Shown here piece after piece: positions 53,771 to 63,411 of a DNA stretch of 64,000 nt; the stretch's first letter is position 1, and each line of letters begins with the position of its first letter. The translations under genes and the position numbers were made by a program. The notes under the pieces are model-generated. The model made no database searches. It worked only from the letters and a program-made list of their open reading frames with translations, and was not told where the DNA came from. Source of the stretch: Boseongicola sp. (GTDB taxonomy: Bacteria > Pseudomonadota > Alphaproteobacteria > Rhodobacterales > Rhodobacteraceae); NCBI GenBank assembly GCA_014075275.1, contig CP046179.1, forward strand, positions 2,055,932-2,119,931, given 5' to 3'.

Positions 53771-53833
53771 CGGGACGGCACCGACCCGTCACCGCATCTT
53801 CCAAATGGCAATTTCTGACGCGGGCGCAGCCAC

Positions 53834-54211
53834 CTAAGCCGCTGAGGGGCTAAGCGGCACAATTCCCAATTCAACACGCCGCTTCTTGCTCAGGCCCGCC
53901 GCCACAAGATCGTAAGACACCAGAATATGCTCACGAAGCAAGGCATCCGTCATACCCCGCGCCTCGTAAACCTGCAGCCACTTCATGCCACGCGACGCCA
54001 GGTAAGGCGCCGGTCGTATCCCCGGTTCAGACCCCAAAACCTCAAAGGCGATCTCGCCAACTTTGAACGTGAACGCATCCTTGCCATCCGCCCAGCCACA
54101 GATTGCAAAGACCTTGCCGCCCACCTTCCAGACATCGGCATTCCCCCACTGAACAACATGGCTGGTCGCCGCCAGCTCTTCACAAAATGCATTGAACTCT
54201 TCACGTGTCAT
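53834..54211 (-). CDS. MmcQ/YjbR-family protein
   Basis: Small protein of the YjbR (CyaY-like fold, double wing) family, 125 aa, role unknown; some members were proposed to bind DNA. Diagnostic pieces are TSHVVQWGNADVWKVGGKVF, AFTFKVGEIAFEVL and the C-terminal REHILVSYDLVAAGLSKKRR (about residues 92-111). The start at 54211 (MTREEFNAF) matches the family; the longer frame to 54283 would run into the divergent VOC gene promoter. Confidence 0.9.
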   Translation of the reverse strand: MTREEFNAFCEELAATSHVVQWGNADVWKVGGKVFAICGWADGKDAFTFKVGEIAFEVLGSEPGIRPAPYLASRGMKWLQVYEARGMTDALLREHILVSYDLVAAGLSKKRRVELGIVPLSPSAA

Positions 54212-54281
54212 TGCTGCCCCCTTGCCATCCCCAACCATACGCGCAACCTTCAGCCAAACCCAAGCCAAAGGCTCAAAGCTC

Positions 54282-54665
54282 ATGCAAGTTACCGCATTTG
54301 ATCACGTTAATGTCCGCACCTCCCGTCTTCAGGAAATGGTCGATTGGTATGGCGATATTCTCGATCTGAATCCAGGCCCGCGTCCCGAATTCGACATGCC
54401 TGGCGCATGGCTCTATCTCGGCGAACAGCCCATCATCCATCTTGTAGGGGTGGAAGGCGATCCAATCGCAGGCGGCGATGTTACCCTGGAACATTTCGCC
54501 CTTCGCGCCACTGGCATGGACGCCTTCAAAGCAAAACTCGCTGAACGTGGGATCGAGCCTATGTATGCAAAGGTTCCCGGCTTGCCTATCGTCCAGGTCA
54601 ACATCGCTGACCCCGATGGCAACCATATCCACATCGATTTCGACGTGTCTGAACATGACGCCTAG
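54282..54665 (+). CDS. VOC-family (glyoxalase/bleomycin-resistance fold) protein
   Basis: Metal-dependent VOC-fold protein of 127 aa, substrate unknown. It begins with FDHVNVRTSRLQEMVDWYGD, where His is the first metal ligand, has IHLVGVEGD (His about 48) and ends with IADPDGNHIHIDFDVSEHD with the acidic ligand. The start at 54282 agrees with the fold; the frame is open upstream. It overlaps the next gene by 11 bp in another frame. Confidence 0.9.
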   Translation: MQVTAFDHVNVRTSRLQEMVDWYGDILDLNPGPRPEFDMPGAWLYLGEQPIIHLVGVEGDPIAGGDVTLEHFALRATGMDAFKAKLAERGIEPMYAKVPGLPIVQVNIADPDGNHIHIDFDVSEHDA

Positions 54666-55092
54666 GCTGGCGGCCCTTGTCTGTCTACTCGCCACCCCGG
54701 CGACGGCCTGGGACTTTTCCCCGAAGCCGGTGTGCACCCTGTCGAACGACGATGGCGAAACCTCGGTCAGGGTAACCCATGATCCCCGACTGGATCTGCC
54801 CTACGCCATTCAAATCACCCGGCAAACAGACACATGGACCCAATCGCCTGTCTTTGCTCTGCGTTTCGACGGCCCCCGCAGCCTGACAATTTCGACAGAC
54901 CGGCATCAACTAAGCCCGGACACCAGCACGGTCTCTGTGCAGGATAGGGGTTTTGGCAATGTATTAGACGGTATTGCATTCGGGCATACCGCAACCGCAT
55001 TTCTAGGCGATCAGTCGACGACGTTTTCCACGACAGGTGCTAAATCCGCCGTCGAGCAATTTCGAAACTGCTCCACTGCTCTTGGCGTTTGA
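54655..55092 (+). CDS. Secreted protein of unknown function
   Basis: A 145-aa protein with a short Sec signal peptide (MTPRLAALVCLLATPATA, cleavage about residue 18). The mature part has two cysteines (SPKPVCTLSNDDGE at about 26, FRNCSTALG at about 137) that could form a disulfide, and is rich in beta-prone residues. No known domain recognised. It overlaps the VOC gene by 11 bp, so the two are probably on one mRNA. Confidence 0.72.
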   Translation: MTPRLAALVCLLATPATAWDFSPKPVCTLSNDDGETSVRVTHDPRLDLPYAIQITRQTDTWTQSPVFALRFDGPRSLTISTDRHQLSPDTSTVSVQDRGFGNVLDGIAFGHTATAFLGDQSTTFSTTGAKSAVEQFRNCSTALGV

Positions 55093-55158
55093 TCGTCGAC
55101 AGCCAGCACCCTGCAATGCATTATCTCTCCAAACCGTCCCTAAACATGGATCCAAGCC

Positions 55159-55551
55159 GTGCAACCCGAGTTCCACCTCTTCGCCAAAGGCCCACGCCCT
55201 GTAGCACCGTTCAGCCACGCCGTTGAAACCGATGGTTGGGTCATCCTAACCGGCCAGATGCCCACGGATCCAAACGCACCGGATGCACCCCTGCCCGACG
55301 GCATTCAGGCCCAAACCCGTCGCGTCATGCAGAACCTTGAACTTATCCTGGGCGAGTTGAATCTGGACCTTACCCATGTCGTCCAATGCAGATGCTATCT
55401 CACTGAATTTGAACAGGACTATTCTGAGTTCAATGAAACCTACCAAAGTTTCTTTGATCCCAACCGGCGCCCGGCGCGCACGACGATAGGCGTCACCGCC
55501 CTTGCTGTGGGCGCGCTTGTCGAAATCGACTGTATCGCGCGCAGACCCTAA
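55159..55551 (+). CDS. RidA-family protein
   Basis: YjgF/YER057c/UK114 fold, 130 aa; true RidA hydrolyses reactive enamine/imine intermediates from PLP enzymes. It starts at a GTG (MQPEFHLFAKGPRP). The family signature is at the C-terminus, ARTTIGVTALAVGALVEIDC (about residues 106-125), with the Arg that binds the substrate carboxylate in PARTT. Sequence around FSHAVETDGWVILTGQMPTD is also typical. Given divergence in the middle part it may be one of the Rid subgroups other than RidA. Confidence 0.9.
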   Translation: MQPEFHLFAKGPRPVAPFSHAVETDGWVILTGQMPTDPNAPDAPLPDGIQAQTRRVMQNLELILGELNLDLTHVVQCRCYLTEFEQDYSEFNETYQSFFDPNRRPARTTIGVTALAVGALVEIDCIARRP

Positions 55552-55562
55552 GCCTTGGCTAA

Positions 55563-56024
55563 ATGAATATTATTCAGAACACCCACGACAAACTCGTGAT
55601 CGAAGACCGGCCCATTTTTATTGGTGGCTTAGTATGGTTTCTGAGCGCGGCCGCTGTTCTGGCAGTCCTGCGCGGAACGACCGACGGTTTGGGCGAAACC
55701 GTGCTGGTAACATTCCTCGGCGTAGGCGGCTGTGTCTTGGCCTGGCATTTCTTCCCATTTCAGCGGTTCACATTCGACAGAAAGTCTGGCGTTCTTGCAC
55801 GCCGCATCGCGCGCATCACTGGTGCCAAAATCAAAGAAACTCAGATCGCCGACATAAAACAGGCTGCCAATCAGGGCAGTTGGTCCGACGGCGATCGACT
55901 AGAACGTGTCGCGCTCTTGATGCACAACGCGGACCCGTATCCATTGGAATTCGGCTACTCCAGCACACCACGCAAACCCATCATCGACGCGATCAACGCA
56001 TGGCTAGAGGACGGGCAAAATTAA
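55563..56024 (+). CDS. Membrane protein of unknown function
   Basis: A 153-aa protein with two adjacent hydrophobic segments (FIGGLVWFLSAAAVLAVLRG, residues about 19-38, and ETVLVTFLGVGGCVLAWHFF, about 45-64), then a basic cytoplasmic part (FTFDRKSGVLARRIARITGA) that looks like a small PH-like (bPH) domain. It starts 11 bp after the RidA-family stop, so co-expression is likely. Function not recognised. Confidence 0.7.
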   Translation: MNIIQNTHDKLVIEDRPIFIGGLVWFLSAAAVLAVLRGTTDGLGETVLVTFLGVGGCVLAWHFFPFQRFTFDRKSGVLARRIARITGAKIKETQIADIKQAANQGSWSDGDRLERVALLMHNADPYPLEFGYSSTPRKPIIDAINAWLEDGQN

Positions 56025-56058
56025 GTCACCCGCCCTTCGCAACCGACGCGCTAAGTCC

Positions 56059-58347
56059 TCAAATCGGCCGATCCACGCGAGTCGTGACATGCACGCGCCC
56101 CCGCACAGGTTCCGGCCAGTTCAAAGACACTTGGTTCTTGGACACTCCCACCTCGGTGGTCACATAGGGCAAGGCGAAAACACCCCCATTCGCTACATTC
56201 TGAATCGCCCCTTCCGGCACGATCGACGTCACCTCACGCGCACGCCCGCCAAACGGCAAATACCCCGACACGTCCAGCATCCAACTTGCCGACTCGGTCA
56301 GCTGATCAAACTGCAACGTCACCGGATTGATCGTATTCTGCCCGATCCCGTTAAACGTATTGCCTGAAAACTCCACATTCCGCGTCGCCCCGAAGTCCAG
56401 CGTAGCAACCGAGTCATCCAGCCGTTCAATCCGATCCGTGGTTCCGTTCAGCGACTTGAATGTATTGCCCGTAACCGACAGCCCTTGCAGGAAATGCCCT
56501 GCGCCATAAGGCTTGATCACAATCCACGAGAAGTAACTCGCCGCGTCGTTTACCGTGAAGATGTTCCCCGTCACAGTCAGCCCGCCAAAGGAATACTCCG
56601 CCGCAAAATCCGGGGCCTCGTCATGTTCGTTCGTCCACTCGATGAACGAGTTATCAATGTAGTTCCCAGTGATCACCGATTTAACATTCGGCTCAGTCAG
56701 AACCAACCCGGCCACACGCGGGCCATCCGGCACGTTATCGCCCTGAAACCAGTGGTTCCCGACAATCAGGTGCCCGTTCCCGTGCAAGACCATTGTCGTG
56801 CCAAACCGCTGGAACCTATTGTCCCTGATCTTTGCGTCATTGGCGTTAACATTGAACCCAAGCGAAACCCGCGCAGTCGCCGCCACCGCCTGTTCGTCCG
56901 AGACGAAGTGACAGCGATCAATCTGCAGATCCTGACACCCGATCCCATGGCTCGTCACGCCTCGGTCCTTGGGCTTCGTGATGAAGCAATCCTTCAAATG
57001 GAATGTCTCACCTGCAGGGGCCAGCAAAACGCCGCTCGCCGCACCCTGACAATGGATCTCCACATCCGACAAAGTAAACTTGGACAGCTTGGTAAAGCCC
57101 GAGAAATCAAACACATACCGAAACCGCCGGAACGTATACACCTGCGAAGACGGCGCCGCGTGCAAAGGCTGCGACAGAGAAATGGTTCCAGCCCCGACGT
57201 TCTTTGCCGCCACATAGACCTCACGACCAACGCCCGCGCCCTCAACCAACGACCCGACGGCGATATTCGCCACATTTGCCACCGCCGTCAGCGTCACAGG
57301 CAGTGTCACATCATAACCCGCAAGACTGGACAGCACCTCAGTATCCCAAGCTGCCCCCGGCACCACGTTCAACTGCCCGTTGCGAATTACCCGACGGATT
57401 TCGTATGTCGCCGTCCCGGCCGCTGCCGCCAAATCAATCGGCTCGGTTACCTCGATACGGCGCCCACCCAGATCAAAGTTTTCATGATCGGCAAAGTTCA
57501 CCAGCGCCTGAAGACCCTTCTTCAGCGCCAGAACCTCGTCCCCAAATGCGGCTGCGTAAGTCGGCGGGTCGAAATTCCGGCGCAGGATCAACCGCTTATC
57601 TTCCGGCATCGTCACGGTGCCGACAAAGCGCACCGGAAACTCAAACGTCACATTGTCGCTCAGTAAATACGTCCCATCAGGCACCACAATCTCACGTCCC
57701 GCCGCCGCCGTATTCGCCGCCAGAAATGCCGCTGTGTCATCCGCCAGACCATCGCCAACCGCTCCGAAATCTCGCACATTGACCCAATCCATCATCACCC
57801 GATGGAAAACCGAAGTCACATCTTCGACCTCGATATTCTCAATCCGAACGATACCGCCATTTGGCCCCGTCAGATCCAACCCCAGGTGCCCGTAAATGAC
57901 CGGCGTGCCCCAATGCATATCAACACCGGTGCGCGCGCCCGATCCAATAATCGCAGTAACTTCAACGACATCACCATACGCGTCCAACGTTACCGACCCG
58001 GCAGAGGTCACCAGCCCGGCAACGGTCGCACCGCCCGCCTGCCCAGCCCACCCAGAAATCCGAACCGAGGGAAACGCACCCGAAATGGCTTTCACGCGCA
58101 CTTTCACCCGCAGATAGCACCCTGGCAAAATCTGAGTCTCACCGGTATAGCGCAGCTTTTGTACCGCATCGGTTTTTTGCAGTTCCAGACAATCGCCAAA
58201 GTCTGTGTCGCCGGTGACAATCGCCGCACTTGTGCTTCCGTCATAGGTCAAAGATCCGGGTGTTCCGTCCTCGCTCGACCAAACGTTCAACCCGGCCTCA
58301 AAAGCCGGGGGCATCAATACCAGACCGTCGGTGATTGCCTTGTTCAT
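56059..58347 (-). CDS. Right-handed beta-helix protein (pectate-lyase-3/GH28-like)
   Basis: A 762-aa protein. After an N-terminal carbohydrate-binding-like region (residues about 1-190), the beta-helix starts at the classic MDWVNVRDFGAVGDGLADDT (about 199-218) and VPDGTYLLSDN, as in pectate-lyase superfamily and phage tailspike proteins. Parallel-coil repeats with Asn ladders follow (HFVSDEQAVAATARVSLGFN; ITGNYIDNSFIEW; TGNIFTVND). No signal peptide is seen. The start at 58347 (MNKAITDGLV) fits better than the extension to 58395. Enzymatic activity is not established. Confidence 0.83.
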   Translation of the reverse strand: MNKAITDGLVLMPPAFEAGLNVWSSEDGTPGSLTYDGSTSAAIVTGDTDFGDCLELQKTDAVQKLRYTGETQILPGCYLRVKVRVKAISGAFPSVRISGWAGQAGGATVAGLVTSAGSVTLDAYGDVVEVTAIIGSGARTGVDMHWGTPVIYGHLGLDLTGPNGGIVRIENIEVEDVTSVFHRVMMDWVNVRDFGAVGDGLADDTAAFLAANTAAAGREIVVPDGTYLLSDNVTFEFPVRFVGTVTMPEDKRLILRRNFDPPTYAAAFGDEVLALKKGLQALVNFADHENFDLGGRRIEVTEPIDLAAAAGTATYEIRRVIRNGQLNVVPGAAWDTEVLSSLAGYDVTLPVTLTAVANVANIAVGSLVEGAGVGREVYVAAKNVGAGTISLSQPLHAAPSSQVYTFRRFRYVFDFSGFTKLSKFTLSDVEIHCQGAASGVLLAPAGETFHLKDCFITKPKDRGVTSHGIGCQDLQIDRCHFVSDEQAVAATARVSLGFNVNANDAKIRDNRFQRFGTTMVLHGNGHLIVGNHWFQGDNVPDGPRVAGLVLTEPNVKSVITGNYIDNSFIEWTNEHDEAPDFAAEYSFGGLTVTGNIFTVNDAASYFSWIVIKPYGAGHFLQGLSVTGNTFKSLNGTTDRIERLDDSVATLDFGATRNVEFSGNTFNGIGQNTINPVTLQFDQLTESASWMLDVSGYLPFGGRAREVTSIVPEGAIQNVANGGVFALPYVTTEVGVSKNQVSLNWPEPVRGRVHVTTRVDRPI

Positions 58348-58514
58348 CTCGCGCCCTTTCCATGCACCGAAAGCCGCGCCCCCACGGGGGCACAAAGGCG
58401 CAAAACAGCACCCGAAAATCTCGCTTTCGTGAAATCACCGGCCAATCCCGGCGTCGGACAAAATGTCTAGGAAAGTTCCGTTAACCGACGGCTAACCATG
58501 CGAGCGGTGCCTCG

Positions 58515-58931
58515 TCAGGCCCCCACCCCCGGTGCCTGCAAAATGCTGACCCCATTGATCCGCCAGCCGTCCTGCGTCGGAATCATCTGATACTCCAACA
58601 CATGGCTCTGCCCCGCTCCGTCCAGGATCAGAACCTGCTGCCAAAGCAACCCGCCACGTTCGCGCAAATCCAGAAACGTCAGTTTGGACGGACGCCAGAC
58701 CATCGGATACCCATTGCGCACCATCGAGCCAAAGTTCTCTGAACTGCCGAAAAGCTGCTGGATCATCGGCGAGGCGAAATCAAACGCCGCCCCGAAATCA
58801 TCCACCAGAAACGCATCAATCTGACCCTGAATGGTGGCCTCAAGCGAAGGCTCGCCGGGCAATACCCGCGCTTCCTGCGCTGTTGCCGCCCATCCGAAAC
58901 ACAAAACCGCTAGCACCGCCAAGATCCGCAT
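58515..58931 (-). CDS. Secreted DUF4864-like protein
   Basis: A 138-aa exported protein: signal peptide MRILAVLAVLCFGWAATA, then LEATIQGQIDAFLVDDFGAA, FASPMIQQLFGSSENFGSMV and YQMIPTQDGWRINGVSIL, which match the SnoaL/NTF2-like pattern of DUF4864 proteins common in Rhodobacteraceae. Start at 58931 is chosen because the longer frame adds residues before a normal signal peptide. Periplasmic; function unknown. Confidence 0.8.
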   Translation of the reverse strand: MRILAVLAVLCFGWAATAQEARVLPGEPSLEATIQGQIDAFLVDDFGAAFDFASPMIQQLFGSSENFGSMVRNGYPMVWRPSKLTFLDLRERGGLLWQQVLILDGAGQSHVLEYQMIPTQDGWRINGVSILQAPGVGA

Positions 58932-59045
58932 GTCGAACGCACTCCCCATCTTTCCTTTTAAGAAAGATACGCACGAAACGCCGTTCAGGTTTCAAAAAAC
59001 CCGACCCGCAAACCACAAACATTTGTTTTTAAGACAAAAGAACCG

Positions 59046-60632
59046 TCAGGAAAGATCGCCCGCCAGCGCCTTATCCATCAGCGCTACGCTCTCGCTCACG
59101 CCATAAAGCGCAATGAAACCGCCGAACCGTGGCCCCTGCGACGCGCCCAACAGCACCTCGTAAAGCGCCTTGAACCAGTCGCGTAAAGGTTCGAACTCAT
59201 GCTCTTTACCCACGGCAAAAACCATCGACTGCAATTCTTCCGCATCCACAGCCCCATCCCAGCTTTCCAGCCGCAATTTCAGATCGACCAACGCTGCTTG
59301 TTCCTTCTCATCCGGCGCGCGAAACACCCTTTGCGGACGGACAAAGTCGTTGAAATACCGCACCGCAAACCCGGCCGCCGCATCCAGATCAGGATGAGTC
59401 TCCGCCGAAGCCTCCGGCGCATAGCGCTGGATAAAGCCCCACAAAGTCTCTTTGTCCTCAGCTCCAGAAACCGACGCCAGGTTCAGCAACATTGCAAATG
59501 GCACCACCATATTCGACGCAGGCACATTGCCCCCGTGGATATGGAACACCGGATTGGCCAGTCGCGCCTTGTCATCCTGCCCCGCATAGGCCCTGAGCTG
59601 CTGGTGAAATTCATCCACCGCCTTCGGGATCACATCAAAATGCATCCGTTTCGCCGTCTTCGGCTTGGCATACATGAAATACGACAGGCTTTCGGTCGAG
59701 GCATAGGTCAGCCACTCGTCAATCGAGATGCCATTGCCCGACGATTTCGAAATCTTCTGACCGTTTTCATCCAGGAACAACTCATACGAAAAATGCTCCG
59801 GCTTCTTGCCGCCCAGGATCTCGCAAATCCGGTCGTAAATCGCGGTATTGGTCGCGTGTTCCTTGCCATACATCTCGAAATCAACGTCCAACGCCGCCCA
59901 GCGCGCGCCAAAGTCCGGCTTCCACTGCAACTTCACGTTCCCGCCCGTCACCGGCAACGTCCATTCCTTGCCGTCTTCGTCATCAAACGTGACCGTATGG
60001 TTCACGCCGTCCACATGCTTCATCGGCACATACAGAACCCGTCCCGTCTCAGGATGGATCGGCAGAAAGATCGAATAAGTCGCCGCCCGTTCATCCCGCA
60101 AGGATTTCAGCATCACCGCCATCACATCGTCATACCGCTCCGCTGCCCGGCGCAACACGTCATCAAACTGGCCGGACTGATAAAATTCCCGAGCCGAGTA
60201 AAACTCGTACTCAAACCCAAAGGTGTCCAGAAACCGGCGCAACATCGCATTGTTGTGGTGTCCAAAACTCTCATGCGTACCAAAGGGATCAGGAACCGAC
60301 GTCAGGGGCCGATGCATGTGTTCCGCCAGCATTTCCTGCTGTGGCACGTTCCCCGGCACTTTGCGCATCCCGTCCAGATCGTCCGAGAAACAGATCAGCT
60401 TCGTTGGAATGTCGCTGATCACCTCAAACGCCCGGCGGATCATCGTCGTGCGCAGCACCTCGCCGAACGTCCCGATATGCGGCAAACCCGATGGGCCATA
60501 CCCCGTTTCAAACAACACATAGCCCTTATCGGACGGCGCCTTTTCATACCGTTTCAACAGACGGCGCGCCTCTTCAAAAGGCCAGGCCTTCGAGGTCATT
60601 GCTGCATCTCTGAATGCGGTCATCACGGTCAT
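59046..60632 (-). CDS. lysS: Lysyl-tRNA synthetase, class I
   Basis: Charges tRNA-Lys; this is the class I (archaeal-type) enzyme, as found in many alphaproteobacteria, not the class II form. The 528-aa protein has the HIGH motif in [14 protein letters not shown] (about residues 47-60) and KMSKS as [10 protein letters not shown] (about 293-302). A C-terminal helical anticodon-binding part follows. Two ATGs lie at the N-terminus (MTVM and MTSKAW); the first is kept, with reservation. Confidence 0.95.
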   Translation of the reverse strand: MTVMTAFRDAAMTSKAWPFEEARRLLKRYEKAPSDKGYVLFETGYGPSGLPHIGTFGEVLRTTMIRRAFEVISDIPTKLICFSDDLDGMRKVPGNVPQQEMLAEHMHRPLTSVPDPFGTHESFGHHNNAMLRRFLDTFGFEYEFYSAREFYQSGQFDDVLRRAAERYDDVMAVMLKSLRDERAATYSIFLPIHPETGRVLYVPMKHVDGVNHTVTFDDEDGKEWTLPVTGGNVKLQWKPDFGARWAALDVDFEMYGKEHATNTAIYDRICEILGGKKPEHFSYELFLDENGQKISKSSGNGISIDEWLTYASTESLSYFMYAKPKTAKRMHFDVIPKAVDEFHQQLRAYAGQDDKARLANPVFHIHGGNVPASNMVVPFAMLLNLASVSGAEDKETLWGFIQRYAPEASAETHPDLDAAAGFAVRYFNDFVRPQRVFRAPDEKEQAALVDLKLRLESWDGAVDAEELQSMVFAVGKEHEFEPLRDWFKALYEVLLGASQGPRFGGFIALYGVSESVALMDKALAGDLS

Positions 60633-60742
60633 CCTAATTGGGTCAATAGCGCGCCATTGGTGCGCAAGGCCCGCTACCTATTGCGGGCAGCCTTTGGCGT
60701 CAATAAATACGAAAGAGCAAAAGCCATAAGGAACCTAGACCA

Positions 60743-61165
60743 GTGACACTGAACCCAAACGACTTCTCGCCCGAAGATACACTGGTTGCGATCATGATCG
60801 CAGTTTCCGCTGCCGACGAAACCATTCGCACCGCCGAACTGGTCTCGATCGAACGCATCGTGAACCACCTGCCTGCTTTTGCAGCCTTCGACCCGGCCCG
60901 GATGAAAGACATTTCAAACGTCGTTTTTGATCTCTTCGCAGACGAAGACGGCCTCGACATCCTCTGGGACGCTGTGCGCGCCACCCTGCCCGAGCGCCTG
61001 TTCGAAACCGCCTATGCAGTTGCCTGCGACGTCGCCGCTGCCGATGGCAGTGCGCGCGAAGGCGAACTCAGGTTCCTCGAAGATATGCGCTATCAACTGG
61101 ATATCGACCGCCTTCATGCAGCCGCCATCGAACGTGGCGCACGGGCACGTCACCTAACCGTTTAG
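60743..61165 (+). CDS. TerB-family protein
   Basis: Helical protein of the tellurite-resistance TerB-like family, 140 aa, starting at GTG. It has the two pseudo-repeats of this family with acidic metal-binding loops: VAIMIAVSAADETIRTAELV (residues about 15-34) and AYAVACDVAAADGSAREGEL (about 91-110). A lone TerB-domain protein without other ter genes is usual in this group and is no evidence of tellurite resistance. It is divergent from lysS over 110 bp. Confidence 0.88.
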   Translation: MTLNPNDFSPEDTLVAIMIAVSAADETIRTAELVSIERIVNHLPAFAAFDPARMKDISNVVFDLFADEDGLDILWDAVRATLPERLFETAYAVACDVAAADGSAREGELRFLEDMRYQLDIDRLHAAAIERGARARHLTV

Positions 61166-61171
61166 TCCAGC

Positions 61172-62628
61172 CTAGGCTTGATCGAAAGAAACCGCCCAAT
61201 TCGCCAAAAGCTGCTTTTGCAGATTTCGGGATTGGTTCGCCCAGCGCCGTGCGCCTCGGGGACGCTCGCGCATTTCCGGCGGGATTGCGTCCCGGCGTTC
61301 CGTGTCAGCCGTGAATATCGCGAAAACCAATGTCCGGTTGCTTTCTGTCGTCACATACCCAGCCAGTGAACTGACAAAATTCAACGTCCCGGTTTTGGCA
61401 GAAACCGCCACTTTGGTCAGCGTTGCTCCCTTCACCCTCGGGTTTGGCAAGGACATCGACTTCATCAATTCACCAACTCGAGTGTCGCCACGCAATATTT
61501 CTACCATGTCCTGCGGCGATATGGACGAGTCATATCCAAGCCCGGAATGATCCAGAAACCGCACCCCATTCGCTCCGAACTTCGTCCGTGCCCAGCCCGC
61601 CATCCGCGAACCCGATGCAATTAAACTCGGTGTCGACACACCTTTCGCCGCCGTCGCGGTCAGCCCAGCCGCTTCGGCCGTCAAATTGGTCGAAAACTTC
61701 AACATCCGCCTCAAAAGCTCTTTCATCGGAGCGCTTGTGGTCTGCGCAAATGGCGCTCCCTTAGGCGCTTGATCTGTTAGTTCAGCAGGCGGAAAACATC
61801 GCCCGCATACAGTGCCGGGAACCGCACTGGCAGCCACCGCGCGCCTTTCTTCTTTCCCAAAGAACCGCGGGCTACTGACCACAAATCCTTATTGTACCCT
61901 CGTTGATAATCATAAACCGGCGCGCCTCGATCAACGATCGTCATCCGGGCGATTTTGGTATCGGGGCGAAATTTCAACCCCGGAGCCTGCATCGTCAGCT
62001 CGAATTCTTTGCCTTTTGGCAACCATTCAAAATGCACGCGGTTGAAATTCAGGTTCAATCCACAGAATGCCGGATTATAGGCCACATGTTCAGGTTGATC
62101 GTGGGCAATGCGATCCCCGCGTGGCAGGGCATCTGACCAAACCAGAAAGCGTCCGGCAACCGTCGTGATACCTGCTTCTTTTAAGGCTATTGTCAGTTCT
62201 GCCAGACGATCCGTGTCCAGTGTCGGGTCGCCTCGCCCTGCCAGGACCAGATCGCCTTCCAAACGCCCCTCAACGACCTCGCCATTCACATAGATGTCTG
62301 TTTTAAAACAGTAATCATCGCCAAGGCGATCCAACGCATAAAGCGCGGTCACCGCCTTTAACGTGCTGGCAGGCGGCATTGGCTGCTCTGAAAGACGCGC
62401 GTCCAATATCTGTCCGGTCTCGGCGTCGGCAATCGCATAAGCCACCCGCCCTTTCAGCCCGGCGCGGGCAACAACCGCGTCACCCACAGCTTTCACGGGT
62501 TCAGCGCTCAAAGCCCCGTTGCGCGCTTTCGGGCGAACACCGATCACCGGAGCTTCGGCAAAGGCCGCACTACCGATCCCGGCAGCCAGTCCAGCCAACA
62601 AGGCGCGTCTTGAGCAAGTCGTTGTCAT
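61172..62628 (-). pseudogene. dacB: D-alanyl-D-alanine carboxypeptidase/endopeptidase PBP4, frameshifted
   Basis: Two frames together make one DacB. The first (from 62628, stop at 61777) has a twin-arginine-like signal (CSRRALLAGLAAGIGSAAFA), the SxxK motif in PPASTLKAVTALYAL and continues to LYAGDVFRLLN. The second frame resumes with PPAELTDQAPKGAPFAQTTS and holds the STN and KTG motifs (MLKFSTNLTAEAAG; VSAKTGTLNFVSSLAGYVTT). The join near 61775-61800 lacks several residues normally present there, so a small deletion with frameshift is likely. Neither part holds all catalytic motifs. Confidence 0.85.
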
Positions 62629-62714
62629 CGGTGCGTTTATCCAGCGGCTTTGCTTAACAGACAATCCTATGTCTGCCTGCCGTGACGAAATTGTGACCAG
62701 CAGGACTCAACCCG

Positions 62715-63320
62715 TTAACGTCGTCCAAAACGCGCTCGAATAGCTGTCGAACTCTCAGCGCTCATTGGCACATTCACGAAACACCATGCCGGTGCCCCGA
62801 CATGAGCCAGCTTCAAAGCCTCTCGCGCCCGCAATCGATCTGACCGAAAATAGCGTGCTGCGGGTGACATCCGCGCTGATATGCGCTCGCCCGGACGCGC
62901 CAGAATGCCAATCGGCACCATAGCGAATATGTCCCGCCAGCTATCCCACAGATGGAACTGCGCCAGATTATCGGCCCCCATCAACCAGACAAACGTCACC
63001 CCCGGATACTGCGCCTGCAAAGCCTGCAACGTCGCGGCGGTATATCGGGTTCCCATCCGCTCTTCTAAGGCTGTCACCAGAATACGCGGATGCTGCATGA
63101 CGTCTCGCGCCCGTGCTAAACGTTCTTCCAATGGTGCCGGGCCCCGCGCCTTCAAAGGATTTCCCGGGCTCACCAACCACCAAACTTCGTCCAGACCGAA
63201 GCGTTTCAACGCCTCTAACGAGATATGGCGATGCCCCTCGTGGGCCGGATCAAACGAGCCACCCAACAGTCCAATCACCCGACCGGGCCGCGCAACCGGA
63301 AACCCCTCAGCCATTGCCAA
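62715..63320 (-). CDS. nadD: Nicotinate-nucleotide adenylyltransferase
   Basis: Adenylates nicotinate mononucleotide in NAD synthesis, 201 aa. The nucleotidyltransferase motif is [18 protein letters not shown] (about residues 17-34), substrate region [12 protein letters not shown] (about 46) and [18 protein letters not shown] (about 110), and ISSTxIR is present as [11 protein letters not shown] (about 189-199). Two possible Met starts are 6 bp apart (63320, 63314). It follows the SRAP gene on the same strand. Confidence 0.95.
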   Translation of the reverse strand: MAMAEGFPVARPGRVIGLLGGSFDPAHEGHRHISLEALKRFGLDEVWWLVSPGNPLKARGPAPLEERLARARDVMQHPRILVTALEERMGTRYTAATLQALQAQYPGVTFVWLMGADNLAQFHLWDSWRDIFAMVPIGILARPGERISARMSPAARYFRSDRLRAREALKLAHVGAPAWCFVNVPMSAESSTAIRARFGRR

Positions 63321-63411
63321 ATGCTCCGGGCATCAAATCATATGTCCATATTCTCAATGACATAGCACACCACTGACGCGCGCCGCCGGGGTTGTCAATT
63401 GACACTGAACC

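Noticed and set aside
56059-58347. Prophage remnant based on a tailspike-like beta-helix protein
   Set aside because: No capsid, terminase, portal, tail or lysis genes lie nearby; flanks are ordinary chromosomal genes.
59199-60746. 515-codon plus-strand frame opposite lysS (likewise 4830-6395 opposite rpsA and 16717-17994 opposite the binding protein)
   Set aside because: Each lies wholly over a gene with clear family motifs; composition is that of antisense frames and there is no RBS or domain.
60743-61165. Tellurite-resistance operon
   Set aside because: A lone TerB-domain gene with no terA/C/D/E/Z neighbours; such genes are widespread and not diagnostic.
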